NCBI RefSeq assembly: GCF_014651835.1
Contig: NZ_BMXQ01000003.1
Span: forward strand, 1 to 64,000
Source of the DNA: Pigmentiphaga litoralis
GTDB lineage: Bacteria > Pseudomonadota > Gammaproteobacteria > Burkholderiales > Burkholderiaceae_B
Direction of reading: 5' to 3'
DNA length: 64,000 nt
Part shown: in pieces, positions 25,300-33,787 of the stretch
Layout of the letters: every line of letters begins with the position of its first letter
How positions within the stretch are numbered: position 1 is the first letter of the stretch
Notes under the pieces: generated by a model
What the model saw: the letters and a program-made list of their open reading frames with translations, nothing else
Database searches by the model: none
What the model was told of the DNA's origin: nothing
Program-made: the position numbers and the translations under genes

Positions 25300-25447
25300 G
25301 TCGCTAGATCTTAGTCCAATGCCAAAGTCGTCGAGGCTCGCGTTCTGCGCGCGTGTCCTTTCAGCGAGTGACCGTTGTCTCCTCACACGAAGCCAGGCGG
25401 CGCGAGTTTAGCATCGGCGCCTGGCGAAACCCGGCTTTCGCCGCGCG

Positions 25448-27055
25448 CTAGCGGGTCAGATTCGGCGTCGGGTGGTATTGGTACAACCAACTCTCGGACA
25501 CGACCGTATCGGCATGCTTGAGCGCCAGGCGCAACTCCACCGGATCCGTGCCGTCCACGGTCAGGTCGAACTGGGCGCGCCAGTGCCCCGCCACGCCATT
25601 GGGCACGGGCTCGGCAAAGATGTACGAGAAGGTCCCGCGGGACGTCCACAGGTCCAGTTGCGGCTTTTCGCCATAGGGAATGTTGGCGAGGCCGCCGCCC
25701 AGGAATTCGACCATGAACTTGCGCACGCCCTGCGGCCGCGCATTGCCGGGCTGGCCGCCATTGCCCAGGCGAGTCGCGACGCAGCGCGCCAGGGCAGGCG
25801 GGAAGGGCTCGTTGGCCGACCAGTACAGCTTGTAGCCCAGGCGATAGCTCGACCCCTTGGTGGCCGGCGCCTTTGGCACCCACATGGCGACGATGTTGTC
25901 GTGGATCTCGTCGTCGGTCGGGATCTCGATCAGCTGGATGGCGCCTTCGCCCCAGTCATTGGTCGGCTCGACCCATAGAGACGGCCGGCGGTCGTAATAG
26001 ACGCCATCCAGGTAGTGATCGAAATTGCGGTCCCGCTGCAGCAGGCCGAAACCGCGCGGGTTCGTGTCACTAAAGGATGACGCCATGGTGCGCGGCGGGT
26101 TGTTCAGCGGCCGCCACAGGTATTCGCCCTTCCGGTTCCACATGGCCAGGCCGTCGGAATCGTGCACTTCCGGGCGCCAGTCGACCGCCGTGGTCTTTTG
26201 CGCTTCCGAGTACCAGTACATCGAGGTCAACGGGGCGATGCCGAATCGCGCGATGTCCTTGCGCACGAACAGCGCGGCGTCGATGGTCATGGTGACATCC
26301 GCCTTGCGCGTCATGTCGAAACGGAAGGCGCCGGAGATGCTCGGGCCGTCCATCAAGGCATAGACCGTCACGGTGTCGGCGCCGTCTTTGGGCGTCTCGA
26401 ACCAGAACTGCGTGAAGTTGGGAAATTCTTCGGGGCGCTCGTGTTCGGCCACGTCGATGGCGACGCCGCGGGCCGACAGGCCGTATTGGTACAGCTCGCC
26501 GATGGCGCGGAAGTACGAGGCGCCCAGGAACGCCACCCAGTCGTTCTTTTTCCAATCCAGCTTGCCCTGGTCGCCGGTGCGGCTTTCCTGAAAGCGAAAG
26601 CCGGCAAAGCCGCTGCCCGCCGGCAACTGGTGCGCGGGGCTGTCGGCAGGCATGTTGAAGTAATCGTCCTGGTACACGATTTCGCGCGCGGTCAGCCCGG
26701 CGCGATCGCGAGTCAGCACATGCATCTGCACGGGTGACAGGAAATAGCGTCCCAGGTGGAAGAAGGTGACGGGGAACTGGCCAGGGCCGTCGGCAAACAC
26801 GGCGTATTCAGGCTTGAACTGGATCTGGCCGTGCGCCGCGTAGTCGATCTTGTCGAGGATATCCTGCGGGGGCCGCTTGGGCGGCTGGTAGGCCTTGCCG
26901 GCCATGTCCCTGGCCCGCGCCACGAGGGCATCGAAGGAAAACGGCGTGCGTTTGCCAAAACTGATCTGGGCGGCGGAGGCCGTTGGCAGGTAGCCCATGG
27001 CCGCCAGAGTGGCGGTACTGGCCGCGGTGGCGAGAAACGTACGGCGATCGATCAT
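25448..27055 (-). CDS. opgD: Periplasmic glucan biosynthesis protein OpgD
   Basis: A 535-residue OpgG/OpgD family protein acting in the periplasm on osmoregulated beta-glucan backbone structure. It opens with a twin-arginine leader, DRRTFLATAASTATLAAMG, cut near SAA; a Tat leader is the mark of OpgD rather than OpgG. Family strings include FDALVARARDMAGKAYQPP, IQFKPEYAVFADG, VAFLGASYFRAIG, NPRGFGLLQRDRNFDHYLD and PSLWVEPTNDWGEGAIQLIE. No opgH/mdoH glucosyltransferase is adjacent. The gene runs leftward toward mprF with a 148-base gap and is probably separately transcribed. Confidence 0.93.
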   Translation of the reverse strand: MIDRRTFLATAASTATLAAMGYLPTASAAQISFGKRTPFSFDALVARARDMAGKAYQPPKRPPQDILDKIDYAAHGQIQFKPEYAVFADGPGQFPVTFFHLGRYFLSPVQMHVLTRDRAGLTAREIVYQDDYFNMPADSPAHQLPAGSGFAGFRFQESRTGDQGKLDWKKNDWVAFLGASYFRAIGELYQYGLSARGVAIDVAEHERPEEFPNFTQFWFETPKDGADTVTVYALMDGPSISGAFRFDMTRKADVTMTIDAALFVRKDIARFGIAPLTSMYWYSEAQKTTAVDWRPEVHDSDGLAMWNRKGEYLWRPLNNPPRTMASSFSDTNPRGFGLLQRDRNFDHYLDGVYYDRRPSLWVEPTNDWGEGAIQLIEIPTDDEIHDNIVAMWVPKAPATKGSSYRLGYKLYWSANEPFPPALARCVATRLGNGGQPGNARPQGVRKFMVEFLGGGLANIPYGEKPQLDLWTSRGTFSYIFAEPVPNGVAGHWRAQFDLTVDGTDPVELRLALKHADTVVSESWLYQYHPTPNLTR

Positions 27056-27381
27056 ACGGTGCGCAGGTCCTTGTTCTGGTTCGGTTTTCTTTGAAAGGCA
27101 TCTTAGCTGGGCAGTGCGCGCAGAGCAGGCGCGGGGTGGACGAACTCATCCGTTTGCCCATTGTTTGGGCAGCAGGCGCAAGCTTTTGTTCCGCAACGGT
27201 TTTTTGAGTTTCCACAGGCGCTGTCCCCATGGTTGTCCACACGCCGCTGGGACAACTCGCGTTGGCTCATCCTTTGCAACGTTTTGCAAACTCCGTGCGC
27301 AAGTGTGTAGCCATGAAGCCGGCGCGCCGGGCGGCGTATGATGCGGCCACCCGAGGCCCTTTGCCCGGTCAGGAAAGCGGC
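27056..27381. other. Intergenic region between opgD and corA
   Basis: No supportable gene. It contains divergent promoters by position and one dyad GTTGTCC (27232-27238) / GGACAAC (27250-27256). A run GGTTTTTTGAGTTTCC at 27198-27213 could be part of a promoter, but I could not assign -35 and -10 boxes. Confidence 0.5.
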
Positions 27382-28362
27382 ATGCAACAGACATCCATGG
27401 TCATCAATTCGGTCGCGTATCGCGACGGCGGCAAGGTCGGCGACGTGCCGATGGCCGATATCAGTGAAGTCCTGAAAGAGGCCGGCACGTTTGTCTGGCT
27501 GGGGCTGTACGAGCCCGACGACGCTCTGCTGCGCGACGTCCAGTCCGAATTCGGCCTGCATGAACTGGCCGTGGAAGATGCCCTGCACGCGCACCAGCGC
27601 CCCAAGATCGAAACGTATGGCGACACAGTGTTCGTGGTCCTGAACACGGCGCAACTGGTGGACGAACACATCGTGTTTGGCGAAACGCATTTGTTTGTCG
27701 GCAGCAACTTCATTGTGTCCGTTCGCCACGGCGCGTCGACGACCTATGCATCGTTGCGGGAAAAATGCGAGCGGACGCCGCAGCAGCTGGGGCGTGGACC
27801 CGGCTACGTGCTGTATGCGGTGCTCGATTTTGTCGTCGACCATTACCAGCCGATCGCCAACCAGCTTGAAGACGTCTTCCAGGATCTGGAAAAGGATATC
27901 TTCAACGACCGCTTCGACCGCGCCGCGATCGGCCGTCTGTACCAACTGAAAAGCCAGTTGCTGCGCCTGCGGTCAGCGGTCTTGCCGGTGCAGGAAATCT
28001 GCTCACAGCTGATCCGGTTCCACGACAACCTGGTGCCCAAAGAACTGCGCGCCTACTTTCGCGACGTGGAAGACCACGTCAACCGCATCGTGGCGCTGCT
28101 CGACGCCATCAGCGAAATGCTGACGACCGCCATCCAGGTGAACCTGGCGATCGTGACAGTGGGGCAGGGCGAGGTGGTCAAACGCCTGGCAGGGTGGGGC
28201 GCCATCCTGGCCATTCCGACCGTGGTCTTCAGCCTGTACGGCATGAACTTCGAGGTCATGCCCGAGCTGAAGTGGCACTACGCCTATCCCACGGTGGTCG
28301 CCGCGACCATCGCCGGCTGCTGCGTGCTGTACCGGCGGCTGCGGCGCGCCGAGTGGATCTGA
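27382..28362 (+). CDS. corA: CorA-family magnesium/divalent-cation channel
   Basis: A 326-residue CorA protein: a cytoplasmic alpha/beta funnel, a long stalk helix (about 180-265), then two C-terminal membrane helices. The GMN pore signature lies in SLYGMNFEVMPE (about 290) and the protein ends with the basic YRRLRRAEWI. It forms a pentameric Mg2+ channel in the inner membrane. ATG 27382 is preceded by AGGAAAG; longer frames to 27229 contain non-family sequence. It converges on the MFS gene with a 28-base gap. Confidence 0.92.
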   Translation: MQQTSMVINSVAYRDGGKVGDVPMADISEVLKEAGTFVWLGLYEPDDALLRDVQSEFGLHELAVEDALHAHQRPKIETYGDTVFVVLNTAQLVDEHIVFGETHLFVGSNFIVSVRHGASTTYASLREKCERTPQQLGRGPGYVLYAVLDFVVDHYQPIANQLEDVFQDLEKDIFNDRFDRAAIGRLYQLKSQLLRLRSAVLPVQEICSQLIRFHDNLVPKELRAYFRDVEDHVNRIVALLDAISEMLTTAIQVNLAIVTVGQGEVVKRLAGWGAILAIPTVVFSLYGMNFEVMPELKWHYAYPTVVAATIAGCCVLYRRLRRAEWI

Positions 28363-28390
28363 ACGGCAGAGGGAGTCCGCCCCCGGGCGC

Positions 28391-29635
28391 CTAACGCGCC
28401 GGCGTCGGCCCCACCTGCAGTTGCCGGTTGCGCATCAGGGTATAGATACCGCCGGCCATGACGACTGCGCTGAAGATGCCGACCGCCGCGAACAGCCCGA
28501 AGGCATCGGCCAGCACGCCGACCGCCAGGGCGGGCAGGGCGTTGCCCCCCACATATCCCGCCACATAGAACCACGACACCACGGTCACCCGTGACGTCGA
28601 CGGTGCGATGTAATTGGTCAGGCCAGCCGCGCCCACGAAAGCCGCGCCATAGCCCAGCCCCGCGAACGCCGTGGCCACGAGGAAACCCACGGGACTGTGC
28701 ATCCAGGCCGACACGAAAAAGCCGACTTGCGCCAGCGCCACCACCAGCACGCCCCACGTGATGGAGGTCTGGAAGCGCACCGTCCGGAACGCGAGCTGGC
28801 TGACGCTGCCCATGGCCTGGAACAGGAACACGAGCAACCCGGTCAGGGCGGGATTGACGATGCCGACCAGGTGCGTCGCGATGGTCGAACTGGCCGCCAT
28901 GAAGACGGATCCGACCGACCACGACATCATCAGCGCCGCCATGGCAATCAGGAAGGGAAAGCCCAGCGAGGTGAACAAGGTGCGCGCGGACACGGGCGGC
29001 GCGCCCGTGCGCTGGCTGGGCGGCACGAACGGGCGATGCACCCACGGCGACGCAAGGATGCCGACAAAGGCGCAGAGGGCAGTCGCAAGGATGGCAAGGA
29101 ATGGCAGTACCGTCGGCCACAGGTCCCATTGCAGCGCCAGCCCGCTCAGCACAGGCCCAAGCGCCCCGCCTGCCGTGAACGCCAGGGTGCCGATGACCGC
29201 CGCGCGCTGCTGGTCGCCGCGCGGGTCCAGTTCCACCAGCGCCGCGTTGGCCGCGCCCACCATGGCGCCCGTGCCGGCCCCCGCGAACAGCCGCCCCACC
29301 AGCAGCCATGCCGGCGTGCTGGCAAACGCAAAGATCACCGAGCCCAGGCCGATCACCCCGAGCCCCGACAGCACGATCACCCGCCGGTCCCGGATGCGGT
29401 CCGCGATCCGGCCCAGCAGCGTCAGGGACATCAGCACGCCGATCGCATAGGTGGCGAAGACCGCCGACACGAAGCTGGAGCTCAGGTGCCAGATTTCCTG
29501 GTAGTGCGGATAAAGCGGGGACGGCACGCTGCTGCCCAGCAGCGCGGACGCAATGGCCAGCGCGACGAACACGCGCGTGCGGACGGTGGAGGGGAGCGTC
29601 GGACAATCAGTAGGCACGTCTACCAAGCTTTGCAT
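28391..29635 (-). CDS. MFS transporter
   Basis: A 414-residue major facilitator with 12 predicted helices. The loop 2-3 signature LLGRIADRIRDRRVIVLSG (about 75-93) and PLYPHYQEIWHLSS after helix 1 resemble drug/sugar-efflux permeases of the YbjJ/SetA-like sort. A repeated gate glycine motif is visible in GRLFAGAGTGAMVGAANAAL. The substrate cannot be predicted. It begins at ATG 29635, and 57 bases separate it from the upstream, lower-GC cassette on the same strand. Confidence 0.85.
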   Translation of the reverse strand: MQSLVDVPTDCPTLPSTVRTRVFVALAIASALLGSSVPSPLYPHYQEIWHLSSSFVSAVFATYAIGVLMSLTLLGRIADRIRDRRVIVLSGLGVIGLGSVIFAFASTPAWLLVGRLFAGAGTGAMVGAANAALVELDPRGDQQRAAVIGTLAFTAGGALGPVLSGLALQWDLWPTVLPFLAILATALCAFVGILASPWVHRPFVPPSQRTGAPPVSARTLFTSLGFPFLIAMAALMMSWSVGSVFMAASSTIATHLVGIVNPALTGLLVFLFQAMGSVSQLAFRTVRFQTSITWGVLVVALAQVGFFVSAWMHSPVGFLVATAFAGLGYGAAFVGAAGLTNYIAPSTSRVTVVSWFYVAGYVGGNALPALAVGVLADAFGLFAAVGIFSAVVMAGGIYTLMRNRQLQVGPTPAR

Positions 29636-29692
29636 GAGGTGATTGACTATTCATTGAACCGCATTTTGCTGCGTATTCCCAAGACCGGACCT

Positions 29693-30403
29693 TCATGACG
29701 CGCTTTCCTCCAATGGCGTCGTCGATTGCTTGATGTATTGCAGATCGGCTTCATCCAGCGCAAACCATTCACCTTCCAAACGCTTATGTGCAAAGTGCCT
29801 GTGCAATCCGGTTTCAGCAGCGGTGTAGTCAGGCGTGTGAAACGAGTATTCCAGGGAGTTCACGAACGGGAGTTTGACGCCAAACAGTCTCATGCGATCT
29901 CGGAGATTCACCGTTTTGCCAATTTTGTAGCCGTACGGTGATTTCAAAAAATAGATATGTCCGGGAATGGCATTTCGGCTGCTGCTGGCCTGGGGCGTGT
30001 GATTGGACAGACTGCGGTGTGGACGGAGCCGTGGCAGGGTTGGCTCGGCGCTCAGATGTTCTGCAAATAAGTCATCCAGGCCATATCGGTCGACCACTGC
30101 ATCTGCAAACTTGAAGAAATCTTTCGTGCGCCAGTGGGTTGCTCCGCTGGGCTTTGGCTTCAGGATCGTGTCGGTTTCAGCCCACTCTACGTAGACAGTA
30201 GTGTCCGAGCCCAGCGCTTCACAAATGGCAAATGCATGAACCCGTCCAAACTCTTGTGCTGCGTCCCATGACGCTAGCAGGATGCGGTGGTGAGGCCGAA
30301 GCTTGGCGGCGAGGCCTTCAGGGATCGTCCATGTCGCCTTGGTGGCGGTATCAAGCATGCCCTGGTGCGAGGGCGTAAGGCGAAGGAACCAGTAGGTGTT
30401 CAT
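29693..30403 (-). CDS. Protein with C-terminal GIY-YIG (T5orf172/MUG113-like) domain
   Basis: A 236-residue protein. Residues 146-225 form a GIY-YIG nuclease-like domain: GHIYFLKS (148-155), YKIGKTVNLRDRM (159-171), the acidic residue in AAETGLHRHF (Glu197) and GEWF (211-214). These are the T5orf172/MUG113 features. Residues 1-115 are a separate compact domain with aromatic-rich strands (TYWFLRLT, RILLASW, FGRVHAFAIC, TVYVEWAE) that may be PUA/EVE-like; that part is a guess. A Ser/His-rich linker joins them. It is the last gene of a three-gene leftward cassette of lower GC than its surroundings. Nuclease activity on DNA is plausible but unproven. Confidence 0.72.
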   Translation of the reverse strand: MNTYWFLRLTPSHQGMLDTATKATWTIPEGLAAKLRPHHRILLASWDAAQEFGRVHAFAICEALGSDTTVYVEWAETDTILKPKPSGATHWRTKDFFKFADAVVDRYGLDDLFAEHLSAEPTLPRLRPHRSLSNHTPQASSSRNAIPGHIYFLKSPYGYKIGKTVNLRDRMRLFGVKLPFVNSLEYSFHTPDYTAAETGLHRHFAHKRLEGEWFALDEADLQYIKQSTTPLEESAS

Positions 30404-30463
30404 AGTGTTGTGAGTCGCTTGGTGGGCTAGATGACTTTTGTGTCTGTTGCGGTGGGTCAGTTA

Positions 30464-31750
30464 TCAGGGACGAGAGCCGCGCATGGCAGCGTCATACATG
30501 GCGCGTGTCCGTTCTTCGATCTGTTCCGCAAGCTGCAAGACGGGATTCTTAGCAAGCCAGCCTCCAGTTCGGTCCAGCGCCTGTTCAAACGGGCTAACTC
30601 CCTTCTCATCTGGCGTAAGGAGAAGTATGAGGCGCTCCCCAATGGTGCTATGCGTCGTATTGTCCAGCCAGAGTCCGTCCGTGATAGCACCGACAGTGTG
30701 CTTGTCCAGCGGAATGACGCAGGCGCCGCCTTCCTCCCCTGCTTGATAGAGCGCGGGAATGATTTTGTTTGGTTGCAAAGGGTCTGGATAGGCTATCAGC
30801 CAGTACACGTACTGAAGGTGTGCATGATTTCTGCCGTCCAGTTGTCCAGTGGGCGAATTTTTTTCGATGTCCCACTCATCCTTCGGGGGCACGGCTTGGG
30901 GCACGAACGCCCTCATGTTCTTGAGCTGCGTCAAAAAAGTGGCCTCATGTGTCTTAGGATCTGACCGGCGGGGCGCGACATCCCATAAGTCGCCATAGCC
31001 CAACAATGCGTGGGGAACATAAAAGAACCCTGCGTCCTGAATGTGGCCGCAGTCAAAATAGGCAGAAAGTTGGGACCTGTCCCCGCTATTGAAATAGCTG
31101 CGGTTCCAATAAAAAACCTGGTCAGGGTCCAAATACCGCTCAAGGTAGTCTTCGTCGTCGTCGGTTGCGCCCGATATCGGCTCGAACATATTCCAGTGAG
31201 GCCAGGTGCATCGCGTTCCCAGTCGAAGCCGCTGGGTCGCAGTCCGACTGTACAACTCGGACCACCCCCACTTCTGATCAAGCTTGCGCACGATGGCAGC
31301 CAAGGTATCGGCGATCAGCTTGTTTTGGTCCCATTCAAGCGCCTCGCCCGCCAGTACATCCATGGCGGTACCCTTCCGGAGCTCATACTGAAGTTCGGCA
31401 GCGTCCTCTCCGGTGATCCGCGCAAGCGCTTCGACGACCCGTTCGTAAGATTGAAGATGCAACCGTGGCCTGCGTACCGTTGCATCCGCTCCTTCCGGAA
31501 GCGTGACACGGTACAGCTCTCGGCTTGTGACCGCACCCGCGACGTCCGCCTTCCGGCCCTTGAGCTTTTCCGCTCGTGCTTCGAGCATGTCATGAAGGCG
31601 GCGAGCAAGCACGCACGCTTCGTCTAAGGTCAACTTTCCTTGTCTTAACTTGTTCGTGCGGCGATCTTCTTTGGCCCGCCGCTTGGTGAAATCCAGTCCG
31701 GCGGCGCGGACAACGTCGAATCGCTCTTTGAATCGCTTGATATGGTCCAT
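30464..31750 (-). CDS. Unknown protein, 428 aa, middle gene of accessory cassette
   Basis: I do not recognise this family. The N-terminus (1-70) is strongly basic and helical, with RRAKEDRRTNKLRQGK. The middle (75-200) is mixed and ends at RTATQRLRLGTRCTWPHW. An acidic patch GATDDDEDYLERYLDPD lies near 210-226, followed by many aromatic residues (VFYWNRSYFN, YFDCGHIQDAGFFYVPH). There is no signal peptide or membrane segment, so it is cytoplasmic. It starts only 7 bases after the DUF4258-like gene and ends 60 bases before the GIY-YIG gene, so the three are probably one transcript. Codon use is less GC-biased than in flanking genes, which points to acquisition. Confidence 0.7.
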   Translation of the reverse strand: MDHIKRFKERFDVVRAAGLDFTKRRAKEDRRTNKLRQGKLTLDEACVLARRLHDMLEARAEKLKGRKADVAGAVTSRELYRVTLPEGADATVRRPRLHLQSYERVVEALARITGEDAAELQYELRKGTAMDVLAGEALEWDQNKLIADTLAAIVRKLDQKWGWSELYSRTATQRLRLGTRCTWPHWNMFEPISGATDDDEDYLERYLDPDQVFYWNRSYFNSGDRSQLSAYFDCGHIQDAGFFYVPHALLGYGDLWDVAPRRSDPKTHEATFLTQLKNMRAFVPQAVPPKDEWDIEKNSPTGQLDGRNHAHLQYVYWLIAYPDPLQPNKIIPALYQAGEEGGACVIPLDKHTVGAITDGLWLDNTTHSTIGERLILLLTPDEKGVSPFEQALDRTGGWLAKNPVLQLAEQIEERTRAMYDAAMRGSRP

Positions 31751-31757
31751 GGTGATC

Positions 31758-32111
31758 TCAGTGAATGCTCGCCCGGAAATCTCGGCTACGACCGTCCCGG
31801 ATGACCCGTCGCGTTCGCCAACCTGCTGTCACTACTGTTCCGTCAGCAAGCTCTATCAAATAGGCGTTCAGATGGCATGACGTCTTTGCCATCGCCTTTG
31901 CGCCAATTTCGTCCATCAGGCGACGACGCGAACGCTTGTCGAAGTACACAAGGCTTGCGTCGTTCAGGGCGCGTTCGCGGTTGCCGTATCGAATGAGCCA
32001 GTCGATAACGCAACCGGGAATGGCGCGCTGTTGCATGCGAATCTTGGCGTGGTGAGTACTTAGTGCAAGAGAAGCCATCGCTACTTCATTCCAGTCGTTG
32101 TTGATGGACAA
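31758..32111 (-). CDS. DUF4258-like small protein (RelE-fold candidate)
   Basis: A 117-residue protein. The core LSTHHAKIRMQQRAIPGCVI (about 17-36) and the late strand pair LNAYLIELADGTVVTAGWRT fit the DUF4258 pattern, in which H-A-x-x-R-M-x-Q-R starts the domain. DUF4258 proteins are small and often encoded near toxin-antitoxin or mobile loci; a RelE/ParE-like fold is suspected, not shown. ATG 32111 or the internal ATG 32078 could be used. It is the first gene of the cassette and lies just downstream (leftward) of the four GGGAAAT repeats. Confidence 0.65.
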   Translation of the reverse strand: MSINNDWNEVAMASLALSTHHAKIRMQQRAIPGCVIDWLIRYGNRERALNDASLVYFDKRSRRRLMDEIGAKAMAKTSCHLNAYLIELADGTVVTAGWRTRRVIRDGRSRDFRASIH

Positions 32112-32173
32112 ATCTTCGCCCGATAGACACAGCGTCGTCGTCCCCCAATTGCGGTTGTAACTAACGCCAGCTG

Positions 32174-32244
32174 GGGAAATTAAGCAATGTTCGTAGGGAA
32201 AATTATCAACTGCGAAGGGAAATATTCGTACTTTTTGGGGAAAT
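32174..32244. repeat. Four iteron-like GGGAAAT direct repeats
   Basis: GGGAAA(T/A) occurs at 32174, 32196, 32217 and 32238, with steps of 22, 21 and 21 bases, which is two helical turns. The bases following are AT-rich (TTAAG, ATTAT, ATTCG, AGCCG). All copies face the same side of the helix and lie 63-133 bases upstream of the leftward cassette start. No other part of the window has such an array. Confidence 0.75.
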
Positions 32245-32538
32245 AGCCGAATACCCAGGTCGTTTGTTCATACGGTGCAGCCGGGTGCGTACCGTCAGGC
32301 GATGGCAGTCGAGCAGGGCAGCTGTTATGGACAGCGATGGGCGAATAGCAAGTCTTGCCGCGGCCGACAGTGCGTTACTCAGAAAGTCGGGGGGCTACGG
32401 TCAGTCGGCGGGCGTGACGCACTGCTGCGTCAGCTGCCGCTGTATGTAAGATGTCTTTTAGCCAACTGGGCGGGTGACGCAGTTGCAAGCTGGAATCGTC
32501 GGCCCGGGTAATGTCTGCAAGAAGCAGTATGGGATCGA
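32245..32538. other. Non-coding stretch between repeat array and tRNA-Ala
   Basis: No supportable gene in the region 32112-32538. Besides the repeat array it holds one hairpin, TGACGCA (32415-32421) / TGCGTCA (32426-32432). Short open frames here overlap the tRNA or have no ribosome site. No integrase gene or duplicated tRNA end was found. Confidence 0.5.
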
Positions 32539-32614
<76 letters not shown>

Positions 32615-32756
32615 ACGTGCAGAAACTATATCAGTGAGTGTGCGGACTCGCAAATGCGCGAGCGGGGCGCCCTGGCGCGGTTTTGTCCTGGGCCGGGCAC
32701 ACCACTTGGTGCGGCTAGGACCACCGGTTTCATGACTTGCAGCAATGAGCTCAGAA

Positions 32757-32783
32757 CCTCGACTTATGACTAACAAGTCGAGG
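32757..32783. repeat. Perfect 9-bp inverted repeat upstream of fpr
   Basis: CCTCGACTT (32757-32765) and AAGTCGAGG (32775-32783) are exact complements around a 9-base spacer. No T-run follows on either strand. It could be an operator for the ferredoxin-NADP reductase gene or a structure in its leader; it lies about 115 bases before that start. Confidence 0.6.
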
Positions 32784-32897
32784 GGCAGGAAAGTGCACGG
32801 ATATGGCCTAAATCCCCGTAGATCGAGGGGAGAACGCGTGGAAATGCCCTCGGGTTTGATAAACTCATCTCATTACCTCGACGGAATGTGACTGGCC

Positions 32898-33674
32898 ATG
32901 GCCGCTTTCAACACCGAGCGCGTTACCAGCGTTCACCACTGGAACGATACGCTTTTCAGTTTCAAGACCACGCGCGATCCTGCCCTGCGCTTTCACAACG
33001 GGCACTTCGTGATGATCGGGCTGGAAGTCAACGGCAAGCCGCTCATGCGCGCCTACAGTATCGCCAGCGCCAATTACGAAGAACACCTCGAGTTCCTGAG
33101 CATCAAGGTGCAGGATGGCCCGCTCACGTCGCGGCTGCAGCACCTGAAAGAAGGCGATCCCATCCTGGTCAGCCGCAAGCCGGTCGGCACGCTGGTGGTT
33201 GACGACCTGCTGCCAGGCAAGAACCTGTACCTGTTCGCGACGGGCACGGGCCTCGCGCCGTTCATGAGCATCATCAAGGACCCGGACGTGTACGAGCGTT
33301 TCGAGAAGGTCGTGCTGGTCCATGGCGTGCGCTTTGGCAGCGAGCTGGCCTATGCCAACTACATTGGCGAGGAACTGCCCAACAACGAGTACTTTGGCGA
33401 GATGGTCCGCGACAAGCTGATCTACTACCCCACGGTTACGCGCGAGCCTTTCCGCAACATGGGCCGCATCACCGACATCATCGACAACGGCAAGCTGGCG
33501 TCCGGCGTCGGCCTGCCGCCGCTCGATCCGGCGCATGACCGCGCCATGCTGTGTGGCAGCCCGCACATGCTGACTGACATCAGCGCGATGCTGGACCAGC
33601 GTGGGTTCAAGGTGTCGCCGCACACCGGCGAACCGGGCGATTACGTGGTCGAACGCGCGTTCGCCGAGAAGTAA
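32898..33674 (+). CDS. fpr: Ferredoxin--NADP(+) reductase
   Basis: A 258-residue flavoprotein of the bacterial Fpr subclass I. The FAD site is RAYSIASANYEEHLEF (about 50-65; the RxYS motif), VQDGPLTSRL follows, and the NADP site is in LFATGTGLAPFMSII (about 112-126) and AMLCGSPHML (about 213). It moves electrons between NADPH and ferredoxin or flavodoxin in the cytoplasm and supports Fe-S enzyme activity and redox-stress defence. The C-terminus ends VVERAFAEK, in keeping with the extended tail of this subclass. It stands alone; a UUCG-loop terminator follows. Confidence 0.94.
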   Translation: MAAFNTERVTSVHHWNDTLFSFKTTRDPALRFHNGHFVMIGLEVNGKPLMRAYSIASANYEEHLEFLSIKVQDGPLTSRLQHLKEGDPILVSRKPVGTLVVDDLLPGKNLYLFATGTGLAPFMSIIKDPDVYERFEKVVLVHGVRFGSELAYANYIGEELPNNEYFGEMVRDKLIYYPTVTREPFRNMGRITDIIDNGKLASGVGLPPLDPAHDRAMLCGSPHMLTDISAMLDQRGFKVSPHTGEPGDYVVERAFAEK

Positions 33675-33717
33675 TCGGCAGGCAGGCGCATCCGGCCTGC
33701 TTCCGCCGTCCGTCACG

Positions 33718-33744
33718 ACAGGGCGCCTTCGGGCGCCTTTGTCG
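33718..33744 (+). terminator. Terminator after fpr (UUCG tetraloop)
   Basis: GGCGCC-TTCG-GGCGCC at 33722-33737 is extended outward by GACA/TGTC complementarity and followed by a short T-rich stretch. It lies in the convergent gap between fpr and the SRPBCC gene. Confidence 0.65.
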
Positions 33745-33787
33745 TTTCCGGTGGGCGGGCAGCAGCGTGCGTGTGGCGCCGGAACGA

